Shown here in pieces: positions 9,860 to 21,519 of a stretch of 64,000 nt of DNA. Below the pieces are notes generated by a model that searched no databases, was not told the DNA's origin, and saw nothing but the letters and a program-made list of their open reading frames with translations. The position numbers were made by a program, and so were the translations under genes. The stretch's first letter is position 1. Every line of letters begins with the position of its first letter. Origin of the DNA: an uncultured Collinsella sp. (GTDB lineage Bacteria > Actinomycetota > Coriobacteriia > Coriobacteriales > Coriobacteriaceae); assembly GCA_958445895.1 (NCBI GenBank), contig CAUCTV010000001.1:62001-126000 (forward strand), in the 5' to 3' direction.

Positions 9860-11845
9860 TTAGTTCTGCGAGAAGAATGGGAACTGTCGGGGATCAACCG
9901 GCGGATGCGGCATCGGGCCACCCTGGGGCCCACCCTGCGGGCCACCCTGGCCGCCCATCATCTTATCGATGGCGTCCTGAACCTCGCCCTCGAACTTTTT
10001 CATTCCCTCGTGTAAACGACGCTGACCGTCTTCAGAGCGCAACTCCTCCATTTGTTCGGGCGAAATACCCAGTAGCTCGCCCAGCACGCCCATCATCTCG
10101 TTTCGCACGCGCTCACTCGTATCCTCGTCAGCAAAACGGCGCACCTCGGCGCGCGCCAGCGAATCGACCGTCATACGCTCCTTGCCGTTAAGCCCCAGGT
10201 CGGACCACGCGAGCATGTACGGCCAGGAGCGCTCGGCAAACGAACGGGACGAAACGATCGGCGCCGTCGGCAACATGCGGCGGGCAGCCTCACCCTGTCG
10301 AACGAGCATCAGCAGCAGCGAGCAGGCCTCAGGCTTGGCAGCGGCCATCGGGATGTCGTCAAAGGGACGGTTGCGGTCCACGTGCGACTCGAGCGCACCA
10401 TCGACCTCGCCCGGCTCAAGCCCGCCAAGCAGCTGCGCCGCGCGATCGAGCATATCAACCGGGCCGGCGAGCGTCGCGAGCGCCTGCGACAGCACGCGAT
10501 CCATGCAATCCTCTACCGCGTTGAGCGTCACGAGCTCTTGGGGCACCACGGCAGACGCGCGGTTGCGCACACGCGCCACAAACTCAAGCGTCGACAGGTA
10601 CACATCGCCAAAGGGCGCGTAATCGCCCTGGTAGCCGCCGCAAAGCGCCGGCGCCGCCAGCGCGTACTCGGTTTTGGACAGCGGACTCAACGCCATCGCA
10701 CCCAGCTCGAGCGCCGTATCCTCCAGCATGAGGCCCAGCGTGCGAGAGCGCAGGCGCTCGGCGTCGCCCGCCGACACATCGCGGTCGAGCACGCGCGCGG
10801 CATCCGGCGCATCGCGCTCAACCGTGCGAATATGCAGGCGCTCGGCAATGGCGCGAACGGCGGCACAGCGAGCAGCCTCGGCCTCCTCCTGCGCCGGCGT
10901 AAAGATGCGGTTGCGCCCCAGCACCAGGCCAATCACATTACGTGGGCCCAGAGCGTCGACGGCCAGCGCCGCCAGCAGGGACGACGGCAAGTCGCCCTCG
11001 AGTGCCACCACGGCGCGCGACGCACCGTGGGCCCGGGCGTTGTCGCGCACGGCGAGCACCAGCGCCTGCCACAGCCACTCCTCGGAACGGAACTCGGGCA
11101 GTTCGTGATCTTCCAGGGCATCGAGCATCACGCCGCGCTGAATCTCCTGAACCAGCAGGCTCTCCTCAAAACACGGCGCTTGGGCCACCACGCGACCGCA
11201 GTCGTCGAGCACAAACGAACCGCCGGTATACACCGACTCGTCATAGGCACCGACCGGCGCCATACAGGCAAACCACACGCTGCGCTTGGATGCGATCTTG
11301 CGGTAGGCGCCGCTGCGAACGGCGGCAATGGCGGCAGTCTCGCGGTCGGTCATGTCAAACGCATTGAATTGGAAATACGCAATGAGGTCAACACCGGTCG
11401 GCAACATCTCGAGTTCGCGGTCCAAGTCAAAAATCACGGCGATGCGCACGCCGTCCACGTCGAACACCGGCGGCGCCCAACGCGTGTCGTTGTTCTCGCC
11501 ACGCTGCAGGGCAATGCTCGAACGCGCCGGCACCACATGACCGTCCTTGAGCATCATGTAGTCGAGCAGCGGCTGACCCTCAAACGAAACCGCCGCGGGC
11601 ACGATGCAGATCATGTCAAGCTCCTGGATGCGCTCGGCGACACCAGTCAAGCCGGCAAGCATGTCGTGCTCAAAGTCGGCAGCGCCCACCAGGCCACCGG
11701 GCATGGCGCCCATAAAGAGCGGAGCCGGAACGCACAGCACGCGCGCCCCGCGCTCGTGGGCCAGACGAGCCTGGTCCTCGATGCGGCCGCAAATGCCCTC
11801 AATATCACCCAGGCGCATATCGATCTGTGCAAGCGCGAGCTTCAT
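9860..11845 (-). CDS. NAD synthetase-like protein, both active sites degenerate
   Basis: The 661-residue protein has the overall layout of glutamine-dependent NAD+ synthetase: an N-terminal nitrilase-like domain (MKLALAQIDMRLGDIEGIC; GGSFVLDDCGRVVAQAP) and a C-terminal adenylating domain. Key residues are absent. The nitrilase Glu-Lys-Cys triad is replaced around LCVPAPLF and AVIFDLD, where a Cys is expected. The synthetase P-loop SGGxDS reads ALEGDLPSS, and the TGNKSE motif reads SPLSKTE. A further C-terminal region of about 150 residues, with a Gly/Gln/Pro-rich tail, is unusual. It looks like a conserved-fold pseudoenzyme with a new role, rather than nadE itself. It follows the superoxide reductase gene. 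Confidence 0.7.
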   Translation of the reverse strand: MKLALAQIDMRLGDIEGICGRIEDQARLAHERGARVLCVPAPLFMGAMPGGLVGAADFEHDMLAGLTGVAERIQELDMICIVPAAVSFEGQPLLDYMMLKDGHVVPARSSIALQRGENNDTRWAPPVFDVDGVRIAVIFDLDRELEMLPTGVDLIAYFQFNAFDMTDRETAAIAAVRSGAYRKIASKRSVWFACMAPVGAYDESVYTGGSFVLDDCGRVVAQAPCFEESLLVQEIQRGVMLDALEDHELPEFRSEEWLWQALVLAVRDNARAHGASRAVVALEGDLPSSLLAALAVDALGPRNVIGLVLGRNRIFTPAQEEAEAARCAAVRAIAERLHIRTVERDAPDAARVLDRDVSAGDAERLRSRTLGLMLEDTALELGAMALSPLSKTEYALAAPALCGGYQGDYAPFGDVYLSTLEFVARVRNRASAVVPQELVTLNAVEDCMDRVLSQALATLAGPVDMLDRAAQLLGGLEPGEVDGALESHVDRNRPFDDIPMAAAKPEACSLLLMLVRQGEAARRMLPTAPIVSSRSFAERSWPYMLAWSDLGLNGKERMTVDSLARAEVRRFADEDTSERVRNEMMGVLGELLGISPEQMEELRSEDGQRRLHEGMKKFEGEVQDAIDKMMGGQGGPQGGPQGGPMPHPPVDPRQFPFFSQN

Positions 11846-11883
11846 GGCTCAGCCCTTTCCGTCGTAAACCATCGAAATCGTAG

Positions 11884-11916
11884 TAAAAGCGCCGGCCGCA
11901 TGATGCAGTCGGCGCT
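11884..11916 (-). terminator. Terminator of the superoxide reductase gene
   Basis: AGCGCCGG at 11888 pairs with CGGCGCT at 11910-11916. On the minus strand the stem runs into TTTTACT, a short U-run, between the superoxide reductase gene and the NAD synthetase-like gene. Confidence 0.6.
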
Positions 11917-11962
11917 CGCATGTGCATATGCTAGCTATGATACCCCGAGCGGGGGCGCGCTC

Positions 11963-12325
11963 CTAGAACGTCGCGGACCACAGCCCGTGCAGGTTGCAGT
12001 AGGCATAGACGGTACCGGTCTTGGAACCGCCGGCAAAAAACGTCGCGGGCTTCATGCCGGGCTCAAGGTAATGGACCTCTAAGCGGCCCTCGGCCTCAAG
12101 GGCGATCCACTCGATATAGTGCTCGGGCAGGCTGGGGTGCTCGACCGAGCCAACGCGTGCGCGAATCACGTGACCGTCGCGCTCGGTCTCGACAACAGGC
12201 ACGTGCTTCTCGTGCGCCGCGTCCTCAGTGTTTGCGGTCAGTTCCGTGCAACCGGCAGGGGTTGCAACGTCGTTGCCAAGGGCGGCAATGAGCTTACCGT
12301 CGGGGTCCTTAAAGAATTTCGCCAT
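11963..12325 (-). CDS. Superoxide reductase (neelaredoxin/desulfoferrodoxin C-terminal type)
   Basis: The 120-residue protein reduces superoxide to hydrogen peroxide at a mononuclear iron centre, the usual anaerobe defence. The iron ligands are visible: His in EKHVPVVE, with the conserved Lys before it, two His in HPSLPEHYIEWI, and Cys and His in CNLHGLW. There is no N-terminal desulforedoxin domain, so it is a one-iron type. The start at MAKFFKDPDG has AAGGAG 7 bases upstream; the longer frame upstream is not supported. Confidence 0.92.
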   Translation of the reverse strand: MAKFFKDPDGKLIAALGNDVATPAGCTELTANTEDAAHEKHVPVVETERDGHVIRARVGSVEHPSLPEHYIEWIALEAEGRLEVHYLEPGMKPATFFAGGSKTGTVYAYCNLHGLWSATF

Positions 12326-12475
12326 GATGTTCTCCTTTGCTGACGTGCCAATGTTCTTGATGGTTCTTATGCCCAAAGGCAGACAAACCATCCACGGCAT
12401 TGCAAACGAACACATAACGGGCGGGGACGATGGGGCAGCGTGCGCTATCCGCCCTGGCGGCCCCACCCGAGCGGG

Positions 12476-15400
12476 TTAGCGCCCGTCGCCGCTCAGCAGC
12501 GCCAGAACATCTTCGCGGGTAAACAGCGCCGACGAGATGCCGTCGCCGCCGAGCACGCTGTTGACCAGGTCGCGCTTGGACTCCTGCATCTGCATAATGC
12601 GCTCCTCGATCGTGTCCTTGGCGATGAGCTTGTACACGGTCACGGTATGTTGCTGGCCAATACGGTGCGCGCGGTCGGTCGCCTGGTCCTGCGCTGCCAC
12701 GTTCCACCACGGGTCGTAGTGGATGACCACGTCGGCCGCCGTCAGGTTAAGGCCCACGCCGCCCGCCTTGAGCGAAATCAAAAAGACCGGAACCTCGCCC
12801 GCTTGGAACTGCGCGACCATCTTGGCGCGGCTCTCCTTAGACGAAGCGCCCGTGAGCTTAAGGAAGGCGATGTCCTCCTTGGCCAGGCGCTTACCGATGA
12901 TATCGAGCATGCCCGTAAACTGGCTGAACAACAGGATGCGATGCCCGCCGTCGAGTGCGCCGTGCACGAGCTCCATACACGTATCGAGCTTGGCGCTCCC
13001 CGCCTTGTAATCCTCGTAGTGTAGACGCGGGTCGCAGCAGATCTGGCGCAGCTTGGTGAGCTCGGCGAGCACCTTGAGCTTGTCTTTCTTAAACTCCCCA
13101 GCCTCGCGGTGCTGCACCTGCTGGGCGATGCGGTCCTGGTTGGCCAGGTAGAGCTTGCGTTGCTCGCCGGTAAGCTGTGCCATGACGGTGTCTTCGATCT
13201 TCTCGGGCAGGTCGGCCACCACGTCTTCCTTAACACGGCGCAGCACAAACGGCGACACGAGCGCCTGCAGGCGAGCGGCGCTATCGCCCTCGGCATGCTC
13301 GACGGGGCTCTCAAAGCGCTTGGCAAACGACTCGCGTGTCCCCAAAAGGCCCGGCATCAAAAAGTCGAAGATGCTCCAGAGCTCGGACAGGCGGTTTTCG
13401 ATGGGCGTGCCCGTCAGGGCAAAGCGCACGCCGGCAGGCAGGCGCTTGGCGGCGCGCGCCACCTGCGTGAGCGGATTTTTAATGTACTGTGCCTCATCGA
13501 GCACCACGCGGGCAAAATCCTGCTCGACGTACTCGTCGATATCGCGCCGCATAAGGTCATACGACGTCACGACCACGCTATGCTCGGCCACGCCGGCGAT
13601 CTGCACGCGGCGTTGAGCCTTGGCGCCCACAATGGCGCACACATCGAGCGACGGGGCAAAGCGCTCCAGCTCGGCAGTCCAGTTGTACACGAGTGAGGCC
13701 GGGCATACCACGAGCGTGGGCTTGGTGTCCCCCGCCTCCACGCGCGCCAGAATATGCGCAATCATCTGGAGCGTTTTGCCCAGGCCCATGTCGTCGGCCA
13801 AGATGCCGCCAAGGCCCAGGTGTTCGAGCGAGCCGAGCCACTGGTATCCGTCGACCTGGTAGCCGCGCATCGTTGCCTTGAGCGATGCCGGCACCGTAAA
13901 GTCCATCTTGCCGAGCGTGTCCAGGCGCTCGACGGTACGGCGGAACGCAGCGTCGCGATCGGCCTCGAGCGCCGGCGTGCGTGCGAGCATGCTGTCGACG
14001 AACAGGGTGCTCGACGCGGGAAGCGACACGCCGTCGAGCAGGTCGACGGCATCGACACCCAGGTCCTCGGCAAGGCCAAACGCGGCGCGCGCCCCCTCGT
14101 CCAGGCGAATGATGTCGCCGGACGTAAGGCGCGCAAACGTTTGATGGCGCTTGTACGAATCGAGATAGACGGCAAGGTCCGCGGCCGAAAGCCCGCTCGC
14201 GCCCAGCTCGACATCGAGCAGATTGCTCTTAACGGTCGCACGAACCGAGAGCTTGGGCGCGGGGCGGACCGAGATCTGGCGCAGACGGTCGCTGAGCATG
14301 ACCTCACCCAGTTCGGACAGGGCGGACAGGCCCTCGGTCAGCAGGCAGAACAAGCGGGCGTCATCGCGCTCCTCAAACGCCAGACCGCCCTCGTAGAAAT
14401 CGAAGTACAGGGCCGCCGTATCCATAACGCGAAACTCCGCCACCTCGTCGCGGGGCGGCACACCGGGGCGCTGCTCTTCGAAGGGGCTGCCCGGAGCGCC
14501 CAGGCTAAAGAGATCCGCCGACCAATCGCCGTAGGTAACCGTAATTTTGCAGGTCACGAGCCCATCGTCGACACCGATCGCCATAGCAAAGCTCGGCTCG
14601 GGTGCCACGGTATCGAGCGCGGCGGGCGCGGTGAGGTCGGTGTAGTCGCGCAAAATGGGCAGCGCCATACGGCAGAACTCACCCACCTGCTCGGCGGCAA
14701 TATGGGCGGGCGTGCGGCACGGCAGCAAGCGCGACAAAAAAGGTGCGGCATGCTGAGCAAATGCAGCGTCGGTACGGCGCGCGCGGCGCGTGTCAACCAA
14801 GTAGGCGGCATCGCCCGACGCAAAGCAATACATATCGGCGGGCAGGCGCAGGTCATAGCTACCACCAGCCGCCGGCGCGATTTTGGCGGCAAGCAGCGGT
14901 GGGCGCTTAGCGGATGCCTCGTCCTCCCCTTGCGGAGACAGCTCAACCGCCACGTCGTAGGCGCGATGCGTCGTCATCCCCCGCGACCAGGCGGGCTCAA
15001 AGGAGATGGTCTGGCCGCGCAGCAGGTCCAGCACATATACGATGCTATGCTCGGGCAGCGGCAACTGACGCTCGGCAACAAAACCACTGCGGGCAAAGTC
15101 GTACGACGCCGAACGCGAGCTTGTGATGTCATCGAGATAGGCAACTGTCGTCGCAACAAGGTTGAGCAGCTTTGCCGATGTTTCGTCAAAGGCCTCAGGT
15201 GAATGGACAAACGTGAGCTTCTTGCCATAGGAGAACGTGCCGCCGCGCACGTAGGCATCGGCCATGCCGTCGATGTCCTTGACCACGTAGGACACCGATC
15301 CACAGCGAATGCGGAACTCGAGCGCCCAGCTAAAGCGGTCAGCGAACAGCGGATTGTAGTACGGCACCAACGAGGGCTCCAACGCCGCTTTGGGGGCGTC

Positions 15401-15940
15401 GGGATCAACGGCACCGGCAAGCTTGCGGCGCATGCTCGCCAGCTCATCCATGCGCGCGTCCGAAAGATCGGAAAGCGCCGCCACAAGGCTCGGGCTCGTG
15501 GGGACGGGCGCCGGGAAGGGAAAGTTGGGGTTGACGGCCGGCGCGGCGGACGCGGCGCGCGCGGGCTGTTTCGGCTGCGCCGTAAACGTGCGAACCGGCG
15601 TGCGCAAACCTTCGACGGGCTCGGCGCCGCTGGCATCCAAATACGCCAGCGCCGTGGCAATAGCGTGCTTACACATACCGGGATAGCGGTATGCGGCGGG
15701 GCAGTCGCAGTCGTAGTCGATAACCTCGTGCTCGTCCATATCGAGCGCCACGTGCGTCTTGTACAGGTCGCCGCGCGAGCCGCGCACCGATCCCTCAACC
15801 GTCACGTTTTTGGAGAAGCGCGAGCCGCTGTCCTCAATCGACAGAACGGCGCCGTTGAGCATGAGCGAACGCCCCTTCATAAAGGTGCCGCTCAACGCCG
15901 CCTCTTTGCGAAGCGCCTGCACAAACGTCCCCTGCGCCAT
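12476..15940 (-). CDS. SWIM zinc-finger SNF2-family helicase
   Basis: The 1154-residue protein begins with a SWIM zinc finger (CDCPAAYRYPGMCKH, near residues 70-90), followed by a long variable region. The C-terminal half is a SNF2/RapA-type ATPase: motif I ADDMGLGKTLQM, the DEAQ box in VVLDEAQYIKN, motif III ALTGTPIENR, and motif VI ATDRAHRIGQ. Such bacterial SNF2 proteins are DNA translocases thought to remodel protein-DNA complexes. The start at 15940 follows GGAGG by 5 bases; an ATG four codons earlier overlaps the ribosome site. It lies 28 bp downstream of dnaE and is probably co-transcribed. Confidence 0.93.
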   Translation of the reverse strand: MAQGTFVQALRKEAALSGTFMKGRSLMLNGAVLSIEDSGSRFSKNVTVEGSVRGSRGDLYKTHVALDMDEHEVIDYDCDCPAAYRYPGMCKHAIATALAYLDASGAEPVEGLRTPVRTFTAQPKQPARAASAAPAVNPNFPFPAPVPTSPSLVAALSDLSDARMDELASMRRKLAGAVDPDAPKAALEPSLVPYYNPLFADRFSWALEFRIRCGSVSYVVKDIDGMADAYVRGGTFSYGKKLTFVHSPEAFDETSAKLLNLVATTVAYLDDITSSRSASYDFARSGFVAERQLPLPEHSIVYVLDLLRGQTISFEPAWSRGMTTHRAYDVAVELSPQGEDEASAKRPPLLAAKIAPAAGGSYDLRLPADMYCFASGDAAYLVDTRRARRTDAAFAQHAAPFLSRLLPCRTPAHIAAEQVGEFCRMALPILRDYTDLTAPAALDTVAPEPSFAMAIGVDDGLVTCKITVTYGDWSADLFSLGAPGSPFEEQRPGVPPRDEVAEFRVMDTAALYFDFYEGGLAFEERDDARLFCLLTEGLSALSELGEVMLSDRLRQISVRPAPKLSVRATVKSNLLDVELGASGLSAADLAVYLDSYKRHQTFARLTSGDIIRLDEGARAAFGLAEDLGVDAVDLLDGVSLPASSTLFVDSMLARTPALEADRDAAFRRTVERLDTLGKMDFTVPASLKATMRGYQVDGYQWLGSLEHLGLGGILADDMGLGKTLQMIAHILARVEAGDTKPTLVVCPASLVYNWTAELERFAPSLDVCAIVGAKAQRRVQIAGVAEHSVVVTSYDLMRRDIDEYVEQDFARVVLDEAQYIKNPLTQVARAAKRLPAGVRFALTGTPIENRLSELWSIFDFLMPGLLGTRESFAKRFESPVEHAEGDSAARLQALVSPFVLRRVKEDVVADLPEKIEDTVMAQLTGEQRKLYLANQDRIAQQVQHREAGEFKKDKLKVLAELTKLRQICCDPRLHYEDYKAGSAKLDTCMELVHGALDGGHRILLFSQFTGMLDIIGKRLAKEDIAFLKLTGASSKESRAKMVAQFQAGEVPVFLISLKAGGVGLNLTAADVVIHYDPWWNVAAQDQATDRAHRIGQQHTVTVYKLIAKDTIEERIMQMQESKRDLVNSVLGGDGISSALFTREDVLALLSGDGR

Positions 15941-15968
15941 CACTTCCTCCAATCTTACCCGGGGTAGC

Positions 15969-18900
15969 TTAGATAACCGTCACTCTGCCTTGGTTACCCA
16001 CGATAGCCTTTGCCTCGGCCAGCAGCGGAATCGAGCGCGCGTTGACCTTGGCAGGTACCTCGGCACGCAGCACGCGCCCGTCCACCTGCTCGATAAAGAT
16101 CTCCACGCGGTCGCCGCCCGGGTTAGCGGTGAGCACCGTGGCCAGGCGCGCCATATTGCCCTGGCTAAAGCGGCTGTTGGGCACCATGACCTCAAACACC
16201 TTGGGCTTGTTGTTCTCCTCGTTAAGCTCGAGCGGCACGATCTCCTGCGCGATGATCTGGTCGCCGCGGTCCGAGCGCTCGAGTTTGCCCTTAATGCGCA
16301 CAAAGGCATCGGACAGCTGCGCGCCGGTCTCGGGATCGACCTCGCCGTACAGGTACCCCTCGGCCTCTTTATAGGTCTTGGGGAACACGACGACGGTGGC
16401 CTCGCCTTCCATGTCCTCGAGCTGCACGATGCCCATGGGGTCACCGTTTTTGGTCACGCGCTTGGACACGCTCGAGACCATGCCGGCCCACCACAGCGCC
16501 TTGCCCTCGGGAATCTCCTGGTTGATGGTGCCGCCCGTAGGATTCTGAACTTCGTAGCCGGTGTCGATCTGCGAGAACGAAAAGTCGCGCGCCTTGGCTA
16601 GTGCATACTCAAACGGGCGCAGCGGGTGGTCCGAGACATAGATGCCCAGAACCTCTTTCTCCTGGCTCAGCTTGAGGTGTCGGTCCCATTCCTGGCCGTC
16701 CGGATCGGGCACGCTGACCTCGAAGCCCGAGCCCTCAACGTCGCCAAACATATCGAAGAACGAGGTCTGGCCGCTCGCGCGGTCCTTCTGGCGCTTTATC
16801 GCGGCGTCGATGATGTTCTCGGGGTTGTTCTTGTCCACAAAGTGCATCATCTGGCGACGCGGATACCCCGTGGAGTCGAAGGCGCCTGCCTTGATGAGCG
16901 ATTCGATCACGCGACGGTTGGCCTGGCTCGAGTCCACGCGCTCGACAAAGTCGTGCAGCGTCTTAAACGGACCGCCCGCCTCGCGCTCGGCGATAATCGC
17001 CTGCGCCACGCCGGTGCCCACGCCGCGGATGCCGGCCAGACCAAAGCGCACGCCCTCCTTGGTAGCCGTGAACTCGGTACCGGACTCGTTGACATCTGGC
17101 GACAGCACGGGGATGCCGTCGTGACGGCACGCCGAGACGTAGTGAACGATCTTGTCGGTCTTGCCCGTATAGGACGTCAGAACGGCCGCCATGTACTCGT
17201 GCGGATAGTGCGCCTTGAGCCACGCCGTCTGCATAACCAGGATGGCGTAGCCGGCGGAGTGCGACTTGTTGAAGGCGTAGGATGCGAACTCGAGAACATC
17301 GTCCCAAATCTTCTGGGCGACCTCGCGCGTGTAGTTGTTCTTGATAGCGCCGTTCATCCAGTGGTCGTAGGTGGTCTCGTCCGAGCCATCCTCCCAGTGC
17401 AGCACCGTCGACGTGAGCAGCTTAATCTTTTTCTTAGCCACGGGCTTACGGATACGCGAGTCCGATTCGCCCTTGGAGAAGCCGCACATCTCGACGGAGA
17501 TGAGCATAACCTGTTCCTGGTAGACCATGGTGCCGTAGGTTTCGCCCAGGATGTCGTCCAGGCGGTCGTCGTAGGAGACGGCCGGCTCCTTGCCGTTCAT
17601 ACGGTTGATGTAGGACGAGACCATGCCGGCGCCCAGCGGGCCCGGGCGGTACAGGGCGATCAATGCCACGACGTGCTTGTACTCGGTGGGCTTCATGTTC
17701 TTGATCGTGGCCGTCATGCCGGCGGACTCGACCTGGAAGACGCCGGCGGTATGGCCGGAGCCCATGAGCTTAAAGATCTCGGGGTCGTCAAAGGGGATCT
17801 CTTCCTCTTTGATGTCGATGCCGAAGTTCTTTTTGATGTTTGCCTTGGCCTTAGAGATAACCGTCAGCGTGCGCAGGCCCAAGAAGTCCATCTTGAGCAG
17901 GCCCATGTCGGCAACGGTATGACCCTCGTACTGGGTAATCTCGACGCCGCCCTTGGTGTCGAGCTTGGTGGGTACGTGCTCGTTGACGGGGTCGCGGCAG
18001 ATCAGAACGGCGCACGCGTGCACACCCTCGCCACGGGTAAGGCCCTCAATCGAGAGCGCCGTGTCGATGATGCGGCGGGCGTCGTCGTCCTTTTTATAGG
18101 CCTCGGCAAAATCGGGGTTAAACAGATCCTCTTTGCCGGGTTGCTTTTCGAGCACCTGCTTGAGCTTGACCTTGGGATCGCTCGAGACCATCTTGGACAG
18201 GCGCTGGCCCATGTAGACCGGGTAGTCCAGGACGCGCGCGGCGTCGTTAATAGCCTGCTTGGCCTTAATGGTCGAGTAGGTGATGACGTGGGTGACCTTC
18301 TCGGGGCCGTAGAGCTGGCGAACGTGCTCCACGACCTCGAGGCGCCGCTCATCGTCGAAGTCCATATCGATATCGGGCATCTCGGTACGCTGCGGGGACA
18401 GGAACCTCTCGAACATCAGACCGTTCTCGAGCGGGTCGAACGCGGTGATGTTCATGGCGTAGGCGACGATAGCGCCGGCGGCCGAGCCTCGGCCGGGGCC
18501 GACGCCGATGCCGTTGTCCTTGGCCCATTGCACGTACTCGGCGACGATCAAAAAGTAGGCGGCAAAGCCCTTGTCGCAGATGACCTTGTATTCGTACTCA
18601 AAGCGCTCTTTGATGTTGACGCCACCGATCTCGCGCGTGGCCCAGTCGTCACCGTAGTGCTGGCGCAGGCCCTTCTCGCACTCGCGGCGGAACTGGCTCT
18701 CGTGCGTCTCGCCGGGATCGAGCAACGGGAAGCGCGGCAGGATGATGGAGTCCCAGTCCAGCTCAACGTAGCACTTGTCGGCGATCTCGAGCGTGTTGTC
18801 GCAGGCCTCGGGGCAATACGGGAACATCGCCCGCATCTCCTCCTCGGTCTTCATGTAAAACTCCGAGCCGGTCATGCGCATGCGGTTGGGGTCATCGACC

Positions 18901-19772
18901 TTGGCGTTCATGCCAATACACATGATGACGTCCTGCACCGGCGCGTCCTCGCGGCGCAGGTAGTGGAAGTCGTTGGTGGCGATGACCTTGACGCCCACCT
19001 GTTTGGCGATGTCGATGAGCGTGCGGTCCATCTGCTCGTCGGTCAGGCCGTTATCGGTGGTAATGCCGTGTTCCTGGATCTCGATATAAAAGTCGCCGGG
19101 GTCGAAGGTGTCGCGGAAGGTTTCGGCCCACTTGATGGCGCCCTCCATGTCACCGCGGTCGATGTACTTGGGGATGATGCCGGCGATACAGGCACTCGTG
19201 CAGATCATGCCCTTGGCGTGGCGGCGCAGGTTGTCGAGCGTCACGCGCGGCTTGTAATAAAAGCCCTGCACGGCGGCCTCGGAGACCGTCTGCATCAGGT
19301 TGACGTAGCCCTCCTGGTCCTTGGCCAGAAGGATCATGTGGTAGAGCTCGGGCTTATGGTCGCGGGCGAGCGTCTCGTCCGGCGTAAAGTAGACCTCGCA
19401 GCCAAAGATGGGCTTGATGACCAGAGGCGGCTTGAGCTCGTCGATGTTGCCCTTCTCGTCCCACATGGCCATGTCCTTCACATACTGGGCATGCTCGCGC
19501 GGGCTGGACTCGGGATCGGGCTCCACCAGCTCGTCGCGGCGGTCCTTTTCCAAGAAGGCCTTGTCGTGGCTCCAGGTTTTGTACTCGGGCGTGTTGTGGT
19601 TGACGGCGTCGCAGGCCAGCGCCAGGTCGGGTACGCCATACATGTAGCCGTGGTCGGTAATGGCCACGGCGGGCATGCCCAGCTCAACGGCACGGTTGAC
19701 CATATCCTGGATACGGGTTGCGCCGTCGAGCATGGAAAAGACAGTGTGGTTGTGCAGATGGACGAATGCCAT
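15969..19772 (-). CDS. dnaE: DNA polymerase III subunit alpha
   Basis: This is the replicative polymerase of 1267 residues, about 100 longer than the E. coli enzyme. The N-terminal PHP domain starts FVHLHNHTVFSMLDG. The catalytic aspartates are in MPDIDMDFDDERR, and the polymerase GPGRGSAAGAIVAYA motif is intact. A helix-hairpin-helix (IRGVGTGVAQAII) and an OB-fold near the C-terminus complete the DnaE1 plan. The extra length comes partly from an Asp/Glu/Lys-rich insertion after residue 55, within the PHP domain. GGAGC lies 7 bases before the start. Confidence 0.97.
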   Translation of the reverse strand: MAFVHLHNHTVFSMLDGATRIQDMVNRAVELGMPAVAITDHGYMYGVPDLALACDAVNHNTPEYKTWSHDKAFLEKDRRDELVEPDPESSPREHAQYVKDMAMWDEKGNIDELKPPLVIKPIFGCEVYFTPDETLARDHKPELYHMILLAKDQEGYVNLMQTVSEAAVQGFYYKPRVTLDNLRRHAKGMICTSACIAGIIPKYIDRGDMEGAIKWAETFRDTFDPGDFYIEIQEHGITTDNGLTDEQMDRTLIDIAKQVGVKVIATNDFHYLRREDAPVQDVIMCIGMNAKVDDPNRMRMTGSEFYMKTEEEMRAMFPYCPEACDNTLEIADKCYVELDWDSIILPRFPLLDPGETHESQFRRECEKGLRQHYGDDWATREIGGVNIKERFEYEYKVICDKGFAAYFLIVAEYVQWAKDNGIGVGPGRGSAAGAIVAYAMNITAFDPLENGLMFERFLSPQRTEMPDIDMDFDDERRLEVVEHVRQLYGPEKVTHVITYSTIKAKQAINDAARVLDYPVYMGQRLSKMVSSDPKVKLKQVLEKQPGKEDLFNPDFAEAYKKDDDARRIIDTALSIEGLTRGEGVHACAVLICRDPVNEHVPTKLDTKGGVEITQYEGHTVADMGLLKMDFLGLRTLTVISKAKANIKKNFGIDIKEEEIPFDDPEIFKLMGSGHTAGVFQVESAGMTATIKNMKPTEYKHVVALIALYRPGPLGAGMVSSYINRMNGKEPAVSYDDRLDDILGETYGTMVYQEQVMLISVEMCGFSKGESDSRIRKPVAKKKIKLLTSTVLHWEDGSDETTYDHWMNGAIKNNYTREVAQKIWDDVLEFASYAFNKSHSAGYAILVMQTAWLKAHYPHEYMAAVLTSYTGKTDKIVHYVSACRHDGIPVLSPDVNESGTEFTATKEGVRFGLAGIRGVGTGVAQAIIAEREAGGPFKTLHDFVERVDSSQANRRVIESLIKAGAFDSTGYPRRQMMHFVDKNNPENIIDAAIKRQKDRASGQTSFFDMFGDVEGSGFEVSVPDPDGQEWDRHLKLSQEKEVLGIYVSDHPLRPFEYALAKARDFSFSQIDTGYEVQNPTGGTINQEIPEGKALWWAGMVSSVSKRVTKNGDPMGIVQLEDMEGEATVVVFPKTYKEAEGYLYGEVDPETGAQLSDAFVRIKGKLERSDRGDQIIAQEIVPLELNEENNKPKVFEVMVPNSRFSQGNMARLATVLTANPGGDRVEIFIEQVDGRVLRAEVPAKVNARSIPLLAEAKAIVGNQGRVTVI

Positions 19773-19916
19773 GTGATGAGCTCCGATGCGGGTTCGTATT
19801 CTGACTGAACGATTTTACCCCACGGCGCGGACGGCACCCGAACCTAGCCAAACCCACACGGGCAGTCTTTTTGGGACGTGTCTTTTTTAGCTGCTTTGAC
19901 CTGATTGCTTCATTCG

Positions 19917-19964
19917 TCGCAAAGGGGCCGGACCGCGACCCCATGTCGCGGTCCGGCCCCTGAG
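19917..19964 (-). terminator. Strong hairpin terminator of the GH1 gene
   Basis: GGGGCCGGACCGCGAC and GTCGCGGTCCGGCCCC form a perfect 16-bp stem with a 5-base loop. On the minus strand it is followed by TTT, so it most likely ends the beta-glucoside operon just after the GH1 stop codon. Confidence 0.8.
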
Positions 19965-19970
19965 GAAAGC

Positions 19971-21506
<1,536 letters not shown>

Positions 21507-21519
21507 CTAGATGCAGCGC

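Noticed and set aside
9860..11845. Plain annotation as NAD+ synthetase (nadE)
   Set aside because: Catalytic residues of both domains are missing, so activity cannot be claimed from fold likeness.
16626..19808. A 1060-codon open frame on the plus strand opposite dnaE
   Set aside because: It is the complement of a long GC-rich gene. The minus strand encodes a full-length DnaE with all motifs, and the plus-strand product has no recognisable domain and a biased Val/Leu/Gly/His make-up.
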